64,000 nt of DNA from positions 62,001 to 126,000 of the forward strand of contig NC_005125.1 of assembly GCF_000011385.1 (NCBI RefSeq), read 5' to 3'. Positions 17,048-26,680 of this stretch are shown piece by piece. The notes under the pieces were generated by a model. The model saw only the letters and a list, made by a program, of their open reading frames with translations. It did not search any database and was not told where the DNA came from. Within the stretch, counting starts at the first letter, position 1. Every line of letters begins with the position of its first letter. The position numbers and the translations under genes were made by a program. The DNA comes from Gloeobacter violaceus PCC 7421. Lineage in GTDB: Bacteria > Cyanobacteriota > Cyanobacteriia > Gloeobacterales > Gloeobacteraceae.

Positions 17048-20000
17048 TTGCACCGGTTCGCCCCCCTACTCGCTGCTGCCGCCTTCGCCCTGGCTGCCCC
17101 CGCTGTAGCCCTGGCCGCTCCCTTACCCGAAAGCCTGGTCAAACTACGCTCCGTCTCGCGCGTGCCGCTCATTGCAGGCTGGAAGTCGCACCAGGGAGAT
17201 CTGCCCGATGCCGCCTCGCCCGCCTTCGACGACAGCGCCTGGCCCGTGGCCAAACCCGACGCCAAAGGCAACATCGGCTGGCCGAAGGGCCGCCGGGTGC
17301 TCTGGCTCAGGCAGTGGGTGACAATTCCGCGCGACTGGCAGGGCTACGCGAGCGCCGGGACCCGGGTGCACCTCAACCTCATCTGGTGGGCCGAAAAAGC
17401 CGAAATCTATGTGGGCGGCCGCTTTGTGCAGGCGGGCGATCTCTACGACGCGGTCCAGCGGGTGCCTGTCACCGCTGCCGCCCGGCCGGGAGAGCGCGTT
17501 TTGATTGCCGTGAAGCTCACCAGTCCTGGCCACGACAGCGGTGCTCTCAGCCAGTCGCGCCTCGACATCGACGCCCCCGCCGGGCGCACCGATCCGGGTT
17601 TACTGGCCGACGAGTTGGAAGTGGTGGATAGCTATCTCAAGGAGATCGCCACCCCCACCGAACGCCGCCAGTGGCGTCCCGCCCTCGACCGGGCACTTGC
17701 CGCTCTCGACTGGCGCGCCCTTTCCCGGCGCGATCAAGCGCGCTTCGAAGCGTCGCTCACCCGTTCGCGTGAAAGGCTTGTCCCTACGGCCCAACTCACC
17801 CGAGCGCGCACGATTGCCTTACTCGGCCACTCCCACATCGACATGGCCTGGCTGTGGACGGTACCGGAGACCAAGGAGGTGATCGAACGCACCTTCCGCT
17901 CGGCCCTTGGGTTAATGGAGGACCATCCTCGCCTCGACTTTGCTCAGAGCACCGCCCAGTCCTACCAGTGGCTGGAGCGCGAAAGGCCGCAATTGTTTGA
18001 TGCAATTCGGCAGCGTGTAAACGACGGGCGCTGGGAACTGGTGGGGGGCATGTGGGTCGAACCGGACCTCAATTTGCCCGACGGCGAGTCATTGGTCAGG
18101 CAGGTGCTCTACGGCAAGCAGTACTTTCAAAGCCGCTTTGGCCGGGATATCCGCGTCGGCTGGAACCCCGATTCGTTTGGCTACACCTGGCAACTGCCCC
18201 AGATCTACAAAAAATCGGGGATCGATTATTTTCTGACCACCAAGCTCGACTGGAACGACACCACCAAATTTCCGCACCGGATCTTCTGGTGGCAAGGACC
18301 GGACGGCTCGAAGATCCTGACCTATTTCTCCAACCTCCTGGGAGCCCAGATCGAGGCGGTGCCGATGGCCGAAAAAGCTCGCGCCTACGAAAAAAACACC
18401 GGTCTTCCAAAATTGATGTGGATTTACGGGGTCGGGGATCACGGCGGCGGCCCGACCCGGGACATGCTCGATCAGGCCGAACGGCTCGCTTCCTCGCCCG
18501 TCTATCCGAAGATTGAAAAAACGACGGCCCTCGCCTACTTCGAGCAACTCGCGGCAGCCGACCCCAAGGCCCGCCGCTTCCCAACCTGGAATAGCGAGTT
18601 GTACCTGGAATTTCACCGCGGCACCTTCACCACCCACGCCGGCCAGAAGCAGAAAAATCGGCGTATGGAAGTGACACTGGCCGAGGCCGAAAAGTTTTCC
18701 GCTGCCAGTACGGTCCTCCAGAGCACCGCATATCCCGCCGCCGAACTGGAAGTAATCTGGAAAAAAGTGTTGTTCAACCAGTTCCACGACATCCTGCCGG
18801 GATCGGCCATCCCGGCGGTCTACGAGCAGGCCGACCGCGAATGGCGCGAAGCGCAAGCTGCGGGAGAAGATCTGCGCACCGGCGCACTGCGCGCCCTCGC
18901 AGCCCAGGCCGATACCCAGGGGGCGGGCCTACCCGTGGTCGTCTTCAACAGCCTCGCCACCCCCCGCGACGCCCCGGTGGCTTTGCCCGCACCGGGCAAC
19001 CTGCGCGGTGCCCGACTGGTGGCGGTCGATCGCACGGGCAAGGACGTGCCGGTCCAGGCGGCGGGCGATTGGCTCCATTTCTGGGCGGCGGGCGTGCCGG
19101 GGATCGGCCACAAAGTTTTCTGGCTGCGTCCGGCGGACGCACCGGCACCGGCGACGACCGGGTTGGAGAATGCCTATCTGCGCGTCGAAGTGGACCCGCG
19201 CACTGGGGATCTCGCGAGCATTTTCGACAAGCGCACCGGCCGGGAGACCTTGAACGGTCCCGGCAACCGGCTGCAGTTCTTTAAAGACGAGGGCCAGTAC
19301 TGGGACGCCTGGAACATCGATCCCGACTACGAAAAACATCCTCTCGAAGCGCCCACCCTAGTTTCACTCCAAACGGTTGAGCAAGGTCCGGTGCGCGCCG
19401 TGGTGCGCGTGGTGCGCCGCTTTCGCCAATCGACTTTCGAGCAGGATCTGATTTTGTACCGCGACGCACCCCATCTGGAGATCGCCAACCGCGTCGACTG
19501 GCAGGAGCGCCACGTCTTTGTCAAAGCCGCTTTTCCCCTGGCAGTGCGCTCCGAGCAGGCTACCTACGAAATTCCTTTTGCCACGATCGAGCGAAGCACG
19601 CTGCGCGACACGCCCGCCCGCAAAGCCCAGTGGGAGGTACCCGCTCTGCGCTGGGCCGATGTCGCAGATGCGCGCTCCGGGGTGAGCCTGATGAACGACA
19701 GCAAGTACGGCCACGACGCCCGCCGGACAGATACTGGTACGCTGCTCAGGCTGTCGCTGTTGCGCGGTCCGGAGTGGCCCGACCCGAAGGCGGATCTCGG
19801 GGAGCACAGCTTTCGCTACGCGCTCTACCCGCACCCGGGTGACTGGCGCGAGGCCGCCACTGTTCGGGCGGGGTTGGAGTTTAATACGCCTTTGCACGCG
19901 CTCCCGCAGACCATCCACCCCGGAACGCTGCCGGAGAGCTTTTTGCAGCTGGACAACCCGCAGGTGGTGGTGGCCGCCTGGAAACAAGTCGAGGACGGCA

Positions 20001-20194
20001 AGGGCTGGCTTCTCCGGCTCTATGAATCGCAGGGCCAACCGGCTGCTGCTCGCCTGCGCCTCGCCATCCCCGTGCGAAGCGTTGTCAAGACCGATTTGCT
20101 TGAAAGACCCATCGCAGCGCTTGCGGTGCAAGATGGGCAAGCTTCACTGCAGCTTGGTCCCTACGAAATCCAGACCGTTCGCGTGCAGTTTTAA
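17048..20194 (+). CDS. Exported GH38 alpha-mannosidase
   Basis: 1048 residues from TTG 17048, which begins a clear signal peptide (LLAAAAFALAAPAVALA). An N-terminal beta-sandwich lies ahead of the GH38 catalytic domain: IALLGHSHIDMAWLW carries the zinc-binding H-x-D, VGWNPDSFGYTWQLPQI carries the nucleophile Asp, then FNQFHDILPGSAI. A middle three-helix region and large beta-sandwich C-terminal domains (residues about 640-1048) follow. It should act outside the cytoplasm on alpha-mannosides; the linkage is not deducible. It follows ycf4 by 3 bp, so read-through is likely although the functions are unrelated. Confidence 0.92.
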   Translation: MHRFAPLLAAAAFALAAPAVALAAPLPESLVKLRSVSRVPLIAGWKSHQGDLPDAASPAFDDSAWPVAKPDAKGNIGWPKGRRVLWLRQWVTIPRDWQGYASAGTRVHLNLIWWAEKAEIYVGGRFVQAGDLYDAVQRVPVTAAARPGERVLIAVKLTSPGHDSGALSQSRLDIDAPAGRTDPGLLADELEVVDSYLKEIATPTERRQWRPALDRALAALDWRALSRRDQARFEASLTRSRERLVPTAQLTRARTIALLGHSHIDMAWLWTVPETKEVIERTFRSALGLMEDHPRLDFAQSTAQSYQWLERERPQLFDAIRQRVNDGRWELVGGMWVEPDLNLPDGESLVRQVLYGKQYFQSRFGRDIRVGWNPDSFGYTWQLPQIYKKSGIDYFLTTKLDWNDTTKFPHRIFWWQGPDGSKILTYFSNLLGAQIEAVPMAEKARAYEKNTGLPKLMWIYGVGDHGGGPTRDMLDQAERLASSPVYPKIEKTTALAYFEQLAAADPKARRFPTWNSELYLEFHRGTFTTHAGQKQKNRRMEVTLAEAEKFSAASTVLQSTAYPAAELEVIWKKVLFNQFHDILPGSAIPAVYEQADREWREAQAAGEDLRTGALRALAAQADTQGAGLPVVVFNSLATPRDAPVALPAPGNLRGARLVAVDRTGKDVPVQAAGDWLHFWAAGVPGIGHKVFWLRPADAPAPATTGLENAYLRVEVDPRTGDLASIFDKRTGRETLNGPGNRLQFFKDEGQYWDAWNIDPDYEKHPLEAPTLVSLQTVEQGPVRAVVRVVRRFRQSTFEQDLILYRDAPHLEIANRVDWQERHVFVKAAFPLAVRSEQATYEIPFATIERSTLRDTPARKAQWEVPALRWADVADARSGVSLMNDSKYGHDARRTDTGTLLRLSLLRGPEWPDPKADLGEHSFRYALYPHPGDWREAATVRAGLEFNTPLHALPQTIHPGTLPESFLQLDNPQVVVAAWKQVEDGKGWLLRLYESQGQPAAARLRLAIPVRSVVKTDLLERPIAALAVQDGQASLQLGPYEIQTVRVQF

Positions 20195-20255
20195 AGCTTG
20201 GCCGCTCACTGGGCTAGGATCAAGGCGATCTCAGACCGACGCGCGCGAGGGTGTC

Positions 20256-20849
20256 ATGCTCAAAAAAAGCGAGAACCAGTCGATAGCCCGCACGATCAAA
20301 AGCCAGGCTCAGATCTTGGGAGGGACGGTGGCGGCCTTCTGGAGTATCGAGATCGTCGATCAGGTGCTCTTCGCCGGGCGCTACCTCGACGTATTTGGCA
20401 TCCACCCGCGCGACCTCGATTCGCTGGTCAATATTTTCTTCGCACCCTTTCTGCACGTCGGCTTCGGGCACCTGATCGCCAATACCGTGCCCTTTCTGGT
20501 GCTGGGCTGGCTGATCATGGCCCGCAGCTTCAAAGATTTTTTCTGGGTGACACTCATCGTCACGCTAGTGAGCGGCCTGGGGGTCTGGCTGTTTGCCCCG
20601 ACCAACACGGTGCACCTGGGGGCGAGCGGCGTCGTCTTCGGCTATCTGGGCTATCTGCTGCTGCGCGGCTACTTCGAGCGCAGCTGGCAGTCGGTGCTCG
20701 TCGCCCTCGGGGTCGGCTTTTTGTTCGGCGGCGCGCTGTGGGGGGTATTGCCCCTGCAGGCGGGGGTCTCCTGGCAGGCCCACCTGTTCGGCTTTTTAGG
20801 CGGGGTGCTCGCCGCCCGCTGGCTCACCCCGCGCCGCCCGGCTTCGTAG
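20256..20849 (+). CDS. Rhomboid-family intramembrane serine protease
   Basis: 197 residues from ATG 20256. About six hydrophobic segments are seen. The catalytic serine is S124 in HLGASGVVFGYLGYLL and the catalytic histidine H176 in WQAHLFGFLGGVLAARW. The segment PFLHVGFGHLIANTVPFLVLG matches the conserved TM2 region. Both dyad residues are present, so it should be active. Substrate unknown. It is 62 bp after the mannosidase and converges with the glycosyltransferase gene. Confidence 0.9.
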   Translation: MLKKSENQSIARTIKSQAQILGGTVAAFWSIEIVDQVLFAGRYLDVFGIHPRDLDSLVNIFFAPFLHVGFGHLIANTVPFLVLGWLIMARSFKDFFWVTLIVTLVSGLGVWLFAPTNTVHLGASGVVFGYLGYLLLRGYFERSWQSVLVALGVGFLFGGALWGVLPLQAGVSWQAHLFGFLGGVLAARWLTPRRPAS

Positions 20850-20928
20850 CTTCAGATTTGTCTGGCCCAGCGCTTGGTGGTTGCCCGCAGACTCTCCGGC
20901 TGCACCGGCTTGCTTAAAAAATTGTCCG

Positions 20929-22077
20929 TCAATTTTTTAGCAGTCGGGCGGGGGTCCGCTCAAGCACTTCCGCATATAAGTTCTCAAGTGCCCAGATGTT
21001 CGAGGAGAGCGTATAGTGCTCGATGACGCGGGCGCGAGCCTTCTGACCCAACAGGGCGGTAAATTCCGGTTGCTCGCCGAGCATCGGCAGCAGCGTGCGC
21101 AACTCCGAGCGCACCCGCAGCGGGTTGACCAGCAGCCCCGCCCCACCGGCCAGCACCTCGCCGTCGGCACCGACGTCGGTAGCGAGACAGGCGGTACCAC
21201 AGGCCATCGCCTCAAGAAGCGACAGCGACAGTCCTTCGACCAGCGACGGGAGCACAAACACGTCCGCCCCCTGCAAAATCTCGATGCGGCGCTGCTCGGA
21301 GGCCAGGTAGCCAAGCCAGCGCACGCCCTCCTCGGTGCCGTAGAAGCTCTGGAGGTTGGCGCGCTGGGGACCGTCACCGATAATGGCGAGCCGGGCGCCC
21401 AGGGCGTGCATGCCCGCCTGCTTCCAGGCTTTTAGTAGTTGCTCGACGTTTTTCTCGACCGTGAGGCGGCCCATATAAACAAACAGCCGTCCGGCGCGCA
21501 GTTCGTCTTTGATGCGCGAGTAGCCGGGGCAGTAGCGAGCAGTGTCGACGCCGTTGGGGATGATCGCGATGCGCCGCCCCGGCACGCCCAGGCGGATGAG
21601 CAGATCCTTTTGCAATTGCGAGAAGATGATCACCCGGTCGTAGTTGGCCAGGGTCGAGGTGTACCACTGATACATCAGGTACTGGGTATTGGCGGCAAAG
21701 TTGCGCCGCCGCCGGTCAAAGGCCGGGTGGAAGGTGGCCACCAACGGCAGGCGCAACTCTTCGCAAATTTCGGGCAGGGCAAAATCGAGGGGCGAGAGGG
21801 TGAGGCTCGCGTGCACCAGGTCGGGCTTCAACTCGCGCAGCGAATCGACCAACACCTTGCGCGCCCGCAGGGACGGAATGGTGTATGCCTGGGACTTGTA
21901 AAGACATGGCAGGGTCACTTCCCCCAAATCCGCCCGCGGCGGCAGTATTTCTTCTTCCTGGACAAAATGCAGAAAACTGACCCGGTGTCCCAACTCCATC
22001 AGGGCGTTGGTCACTTCGCGACTGTAGGTAACGTTTCCGCAAAAAGGGGTCTTCTTACCCAGCCAGGCTATATGCAT
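20929..22077 (-). CDS. GT4-type glycosyltransferase
   Basis: 382 residues with two Rossmann-like halves (GT-B fold). The second half has the nucleotide-sugar signatures IPNGVDTARY, FVYMGRLTVEKNV and the E-x7-E motif in LPSLVEGLSLSLLEAMACG. The sugar acceptor is not known; lipid or polysaccharide glycosylation is likely. It is the last gene of a recO-MFS-GT run, starting 4 bp after the MFS stop. No membrane segment is present. Confidence 0.88.
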   Translation of the reverse strand: MHIAWLGKKTPFCGNVTYSREVTNALMELGHRVSFLHFVQEEEILPPRADLGEVTLPCLYKSQAYTIPSLRARKVLVDSLRELKPDLVHASLTLSPLDFALPEICEELRLPLVATFHPAFDRRRRNFAANTQYLMYQWYTSTLANYDRVIIFSQLQKDLLIRLGVPGRRIAIIPNGVDTARYCPGYSRIKDELRAGRLFVYMGRLTVEKNVEQLLKAWKQAGMHALGARLAIIGDGPQRANLQSFYGTEEGVRWLGYLASEQRRIEILQGADVFVLPSLVEGLSLSLLEAMACGTACLATDVGADGEVLAGGAGLLVNPLRVRSELRTLLPMLGEQPEFTALLGQKARARVIEHYTLSSNIWALENLYAEVLERTPARLLKN

Positions 22078-22081
22078 CGGA

Positions 22082-23326
22082 TCATTTCGAGAGGTCCCGG
22101 GAGAACCATTTGCTCACGAACCCTGCCAGCAGCACCACCAGACCTAGAGCCAGAATAACAGGACGCAGACCGAACAGGGCAGCGGCCCGCTCCGCGAGCA
22201 CCAGAGGCAGGCTGAGGGCGATATTGACCAGGTTGTTCTGCAGGCCGAAGACCTTGCCGCGCATCTGCTCGGGGGTCTGCTCCTGGATCAGGGTTTGCAT
22301 CGGCACCCCGATGCAGGCGCCCCCCAGACCCAACAACAAAGTGAGCGAGAGGGCCGACCAGACATTGCTCGCCCAGTACAGGCCAATCAATGCCGCTCCC
22401 ATCAAGATCGCCCCGACCAGGGCGAGGCTCGGGCGCGGTAGGCGGTTGCCGAACTTGCCCACCGCGATCGCTCCTGCCACCAGACCGCCGCTGGCCGAGG
22501 CGAGCAGGAAGCCGAATTGCTCCTGCTTGAGGCCGATGGCGGGGGCCAGGTTGATTGCCAGGATCGTGAGGGCGGCGATGACGCTGTAGAGCACAACCAG
22601 TTGCACAAAGGCAAAGCGCACACCGGCGTTCTGCTTGAGGTAGACGAATCCTTCGCGCAGGTCTTTGGCCAGATTCGGCTCGGGGCGGTGCTTGAGAGAT
22701 TCCTTCTCGCCGGTGTGCATAAACCCGATGAGCAGTGAAGCGATCACGTAGGCGCCGCCCACGATCCAGTGGCCGTCGTCCGCCCCGCCGATGAGGCTCA
22801 GCAGCGGCTCGCCGATGGCAAAACCGACCACCGCCGCCACCATCATCGTGGCGGTAAAGAGCGAATTGGCCGACAGTAACCCGCGCCGCTCGACAATCAG
22901 CGGGATCGCCGCCGTCTCCGCCGGCGCAAAAAATTGAGTGAGCGTCGAGACCAAGAAAGTGAGCGCCAGCCAGAAGGCGTACTGAACGGGTAAGAAGGGC
23001 ACCACCAGTACGAATAGACCACGCAGCAGATTGGAGACGATGAGCACCGTCTTTTTGGGCCAGCGATCGACGTAGACCCCGGCCACCGAACCGAACAAGA
23101 TGGCCGGGACGGAAGAAGCGATCATGATCCCCGAGGACAGTTGGGCGGTGAGCGCCTCGGTAAAGTGCACGGCGATCAGCGCGATCATATAGACCAGAAA
23201 AATCTTGTCGGCCAGTTGCGAGAAGACCTGTCCGCTCCACAAAAACAGGAAATTCCGGTTGCGCAGGACGTCGCGAAAACCGAGGGTTTTGTGCTGCTGT
23301 GAGGAATCCTGGGTCGTGGGTGCCAT
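22082..23326 (-). CDS. MFS transporter
   Basis: 414 residues with 10-12 hydrophobic segments. The loop between helices 2 and 3 reads FGSVAGVYVDRWPKKTVLIV, the MFS motif-A pattern (G...D......). The central loop (HTGEKESLKHRPEPNLAKDL) separates two six-helix halves. It resembles MFS_3/drug-efflux-like proteins; substrate unknown. It lies between recO and the glycosyltransferase with gaps of 17 and 4 bp. Confidence 0.9.
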   Translation of the reverse strand: MAPTTQDSSQQHKTLGFRDVLRNRNFLFLWSGQVFSQLADKIFLVYMIALIAVHFTEALTAQLSSGIMIASSVPAILFGSVAGVYVDRWPKKTVLIVSNLLRGLFVLVVPFLPVQYAFWLALTFLVSTLTQFFAPAETAAIPLIVERRGLLSANSLFTATMMVAAVVGFAIGEPLLSLIGGADDGHWIVGGAYVIASLLIGFMHTGEKESLKHRPEPNLAKDLREGFVYLKQNAGVRFAFVQLVVLYSVIAALTILAINLAPAIGLKQEQFGFLLASASGGLVAGAIAVGKFGNRLPRPSLALVGAILMGAALIGLYWASNVWSALSLTLLLGLGGACIGVPMQTLIQEQTPEQMRGKVFGLQNNLVNIALSLPLVLAERAAALFGLRPVILALGLVVLLAGFVSKWFSRDLSK

Positions 23327-23343
23327 AAAAACGCGCCGTCGGG

Positions 23344-24129
23344 TTATTGGGGCGAAGCAGCCGCCGGGACGGCGAGCGGCTCAAAACAGATCTCCAGCAG
23401 TGTCGCTGCCCGGAGCGGCCGGTCAAAGTGGAATTCGATATGGCGGCGCAACAGCCGCTCCAAACCGATCCACAGATAGTTCCAATCGAGGCTCGCGGGC
23501 GTCAGATCCGCATCGGCCAATAGCTGCAAGGCCGCCACCTGTTCGATATCGAGGCGAAAACCCACCCGCTCGTGGGACAGGCACTCGAGGGCCACGAGCC
23601 CACCCCCTTCGACGCTAAAACCGGCCGATTCGGCTGAAATCGGCCGGTGGCTCACGGTACAAAAATGCACTTCCGGCGCCACACCGCCCACGGCCAACAA
23701 CTGATACACCCCGTGCACCAGGCGGGCGGCGATCTGGTGGGAAGGGGTGGCGGCGAGCCGCTCCAGGTGGACCAACAGCAGATCGTAAAGGTCTTCTTGG
23801 GCCTGGCCCTCGGTGGCTTCCTGCAGCACCCCTTCGGCCAGGTACTGCGCCGCGGTGAGGCGGCCTAGATCCTGCAGCAGGCCCGGGAAAGTGCGCAAGC
23901 TCTCCGCCTGGGTGAGCTGGTCGAGGCTGCGGCCCCGGTACAGCTGCAGGTCGTTGACGACAAATTGCTCGGTGCGCCCGCCGATCCGGGCGTTGGCCTT
24001 GCGCGCTCCTCGGGCGACCGCCCGCACCAGGCCGTTCTCGCGCGTCAGAATCGTCATGAGCAAATCGCTTTCGCCAAGGGGCATGCGCCGCAGGTTGATG
24101 CCGGTGGCCCGGTAGGTTTTCCCAGACAA
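23344..24129 (-). CDS. recO: DNA repair protein RecO
   Basis: 261 residues. The N-terminal OB-fold begins [26 protein letters not shown], with the GE.D segment typical of RecO, followed by the helical domain. RecO loads RecA on SSB-coated DNA with RecR. The zinc-binding cysteines present in some RecO proteins are not evident here. First gene of a three-gene operon and divergent from rplC. Confidence 0.9.
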   Translation of the reverse strand: MSGKTYRATGINLRRMPLGESDLLMTILTRENGLVRAVARGARKANARIGGRTEQFVVNDLQLYRGRSLDQLTQAESLRTFPGLLQDLGRLTAAQYLAEGVLQEATEGQAQEDLYDLLLVHLERLAATPSHQIAARLVHGVYQLLAVGGVAPEVHFCTVSHRPISAESAGFSVEGGGLVALECLSHERVGFRLDIEQVAALQLLADADLTPASLDWNYLWIGLERLLRRHIEFHFDRPLRAATLLEICFEPLAVPAAASPQ

Positions 24130-24200
24130 GAGCGTTTTTACCTATGGATGGGTAGCCGTCTTTCTAATGTACCGCCCCGCCGAGCGCTTGTTCGCTCCCC

Positions 24201-24230
24201 TGGACAGAACCGGAGCCCCCCTGGTATCAT
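24201..24230 (+). promoter_or_regulatory. Candidate sigma70-type promoter for the rplC operon
   Basis: TGGACA at 24201-24206 and TATCAT at 24225-24230 are separated by 18 bp and lie about 75 bp upstream of the rplC start, in the divergent gap with recO. Assigned by eye only. Confidence 0.4.
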
Positions 24231-24306
24231 AAGAGCTTGTGATTCAAACCCAGGGCAAGACAAAGCCCACGGTTTGGTCCCTAATTTCTGGTCAGGGAGA
24301 AAAGCG

Positions 24307-24954
24307 ATGTCACTGGGCATCCTGGGCCGCAAGCTCGGCATGACGCAAATTTTTGACGAAGAGGGTCGGGCGATACCGGTGACGGTGGTCGAGGCGGGGC
24401 CGTGCCCCGTCACCCAGGTCAAAAGCGAAGCCACCGACGGTTATACCGCTGTGCAGCTGGGTTTTGGTACGGCCCGCGAGAAGGTCTTGACCCGTCCGGA
24501 GGTCGGCCACTGCAAAAAGGCCGGTCTGGAGGCGCCGGTGCGCCATCTGCGCGAATTTCGGCTTCCCGACAGCTCCCAATACACTCCCGGCCAGCAGATT
24601 ACCGTCGATTTGTTTGCGGCGGGTCAACTGGTCGATGTCGTCGGCACCAGCATCGGCAAGGGCTTCGCAGGCGGCCAAAAGCGCCACCACTTCGGGCGCG
24701 GGCCGATGGCCCACGGTTCGAAGAACCATCGGGCACCCGGTTCGATCGGCGCGGGCACCACACCCGGGCGCGTTTTCCCCGGCAAGCGCATGCCCGGCCG
24801 CATGGGCAACGAGCGCGTCACCGTGCGCAAACTGACGGTGGTGCGGGTGATCCCCGAGCGCAACGTGATCTTGATTCAAGGTGGCCTGCCCGGCGTCGAG
24901 GGCGGCCTGCTGATGATCTCGCCCGCCAAGAGCGTCGGGCGCGCCAAGGGCTAG
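24307..24954 (+). CDS. rplC: 50S ribosomal protein L3
   Basis: 215 residues from ATG 24307, with a CAGGGAGAA ribosome-binding site. Signatures are [20 protein letters not shown] at the N-terminus and [20 protein letters not shown] in the central loop that reaches the peptidyl-transferase centre. The protein is full length. First gene of a three-gene ribosomal operon. Confidence 0.98.
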   Translation: MSLGILGRKLGMTQIFDEEGRAIPVTVVEAGPCPVTQVKSEATDGYTAVQLGFGTAREKVLTRPEVGHCKKAGLEAPVRHLREFRLPDSSQYTPGQQITVDLFAAGQLVDVVGTSIGKGFAGGQKRHHFGRGPMAHGSKNHRAPGSIGAGTTPGRVFPGKRMPGRMGNERVTVRKLTVVRVIPERNVILIQGGLPGVEGGLLMISPAKSVGRAKG

Positions 24955-24986
24955 AGCCCCCAACACAATTTGTGTGAGCAAAGACA

Positions 24987-25628
24987 ATGGCAACTTGTTC
25001 GATAAAAGATTGGCAGGGCAATGCGACCGGCGAGGTCGATCTCGATTTGCCCGTCGCCTCCGCGGCCACCGCCTCCCACGTCGTCTATCTGGCCTTCAAG
25101 CGGCAGATGGTCAACTCCCGCCAGGGAACCGCCTCCACCCTCACCCGCGGCGAGGTGCGCGGCGGCGGCAGGAAGCCCTGGAAACAAAAAGGCACCGGTC
25201 GCGCCCGCGCGGGCTCGATCCGCTCGCCGCTGTGGCGCAAGGGAGGCGTTATTTTTGGCCCAAAGCCGCGCGACTTCGAGATCAAGATGAACCGCAAGGA
25301 GCGGCGGCTTGCCCTGCGCACGGCCCTGCAGAGCCGCGTGGAAGATTTGATTGTCGTTGACGAGTTCGAGGGGCAGCTTGCCGCCCCCAAGACCAGGGAA
25401 CTGGTGCAGGCGTTCGAGCGCTGGGGTGTCGATATGGCGAGCCAGTCGATCCTCCTGATCCTGCGCGAGCGACAGACCAACACCTATCTGTCGGCGCGCA
25501 ACCTCCCCAACGTCAAAGTGATCACCGCCGGCAACCTCAACGTGCGCGACTTGCTCGCCACCGACTGGATCGTGGTCACCGGTCCCGCCCTTGAACTCAT
25601 CAAAGAGACCTATGGAGCAGTGGCATGA
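24987..25628 (+). CDS. rplD: 50S ribosomal protein L4
   Basis: 213 residues. Motifs include [39 protein letters not shown] and the C-terminal Rossmann-like part ([20 protein letters not shown]). L4 lines the exit tunnel, and in some bacteria represses its own operon. The stop overlaps the start of rplW by 4 bp. Confidence 0.98.
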
Positions 25629-25927
25629 GTAGCGGAACCAAGCGCGCCCTGGCCGACATCATCCGTCGCCCCCTGATCACCGAGAAGGGCACCCGGTTGC
25701 TCGAAGAGAACAAGTACCTGTTCGAAGTCACCCCCGGTGCCAACAAAATCCAGATTGCCCAAGCGATCGAAGAGTTATTCAGCGTCAAGGTGACCAAGGT
25801 CAACACCTTCAACCCGCCGGCCCGCCAGCGCCGCGTGGGCAAGTACCTCGGCACACGCTCGAGCTACAAGCGCGCCATCGTCACCCTTCAAGAAGGCGAT
25901 TCGATCACGCTTTTCCCCGAAGTCTAA
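25625..25927 (+). CDS. rplW: 50S ribosomal protein L23
   Basis: 100 residues. It starts at ATG 25625 overlapping the rplD stop. Motifs include [16 protein letters not shown], then [18 protein letters not shown] and [18 protein letters not shown]23 sits at the tunnel exit and binds trigger factor and SRP. In most bacteria rplB follows; here a terminator follows instead. Confidence 0.97.
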
Positions 25928-25944
25928 ATCTGATTTGCCATTGA

Positions 25945-25976
25945 GCCGGGCTGACCTTTGGGTCAGTCCGGCTTTT
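25945..25976 (+). terminator. Strong rho-independent terminator after rplW
   Basis: GCCGGGCTGACC and GGTCAGTCCGGC form a near-perfect 12-bp stem with a TTTG loop (one G-T wobble pair), followed by TTTT. It lies 17 bp after the rplW stop and closes the rplC-rplD-rplW transcript. Confidence 0.88.
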
Positions 25977-26104
25977 GCTTGGCCACACGGCAGAGATGCG
26001 GCCCGCCGAGAAGCCCCCCAGCGACAGAGGGAAATGCCGGGTCGCTTTTTCTAGCATTGCCATGGACCTTCTCGATTTTTTAACAAACAGGAGCTATCTC
26101 AACT

Positions 26105-26680
26105 ATGAAAAAGACCCAGGCCCTTTTGCTGAGCCTGCCGCTGATCGTCGGTCTGGCGGCTTGCAGCACCCCGAACACGACCGCTGAGGGCGTCCGCCAG
26201 GATCAAACGGCCTCCGATCAGCGCGCCGAGACCCAACGGGAGAACGCGGGTGAAGCGACCGGTGAAGCCGCCAATCGCACCGGTCAGGCGATGGAAAACA
26301 CGGCGGACAACGCCGGCAAGCGCGCCGAGAATGCCATGCAGGATGGTGCCCAGACAGCCACCGGCGAGTCGGGGGCCGAGGCTAAGGACGACGCCGCGAG
26401 CGACACGCGCAAGCGCCAGCTCGAATCGGATATCCGGGCGCGCGAGCAGCGCAGCGATGCCACCGGCCAGGTGAGCGACGGTGACATCGAGAGCAAAGTG
26501 CGCAGCAAACTCGAAGCCAACATCCAGCAAGGCTCGATCGCCGTCACAGCCAAAGAGGGCAATGTCACTCTCAAAGGCCGCGTACCGGTCCAGTCCGATA
26601 TCGACAAGGCCATGAAACTTGCGAAGGAGATCAACGGCGTCAAGCAAGTGCAGTCCGAACTGACGGTGGGCAAAGGTTAG
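26105..26680 (+). CDS. BON-domain lipoprotein
   Basis: 191 residues. A signal sequence ends in a lipobox (LIVGLAAC), so the protein is lipid-anchored in the envelope. A long polar Ala/Glu/Arg/Thr-rich helical stretch follows (residues about 25-110), and a C-terminal BON domain covers about residues 115-190 (DIESKVRSKLEANIQ, then VTLKGRVPVQSDIDKAMKLA). BON domains bind phospholipid or outer-membrane surfaces and occur in stress proteins such as OsmY. The gene follows the ribosomal terminator and overlaps the next gene tail to tail by 4 bp. Confidence 0.85.
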   Translation: MKKTQALLLSLPLIVGLAACSTPNTTAEGVRQDQTASDQRAETQRENAGEATGEAANRTGQAMENTADNAGKRAENAMQDGAQTATGESGAEAKDDAASDTRKRQLESDIRAREQRSDATGQVSDGDIESKVRSKLEANIQQGSIAVTAKEGNVTLKGRVPVQSDIDKAMKLAKEINGVKQVQSELTVGKG

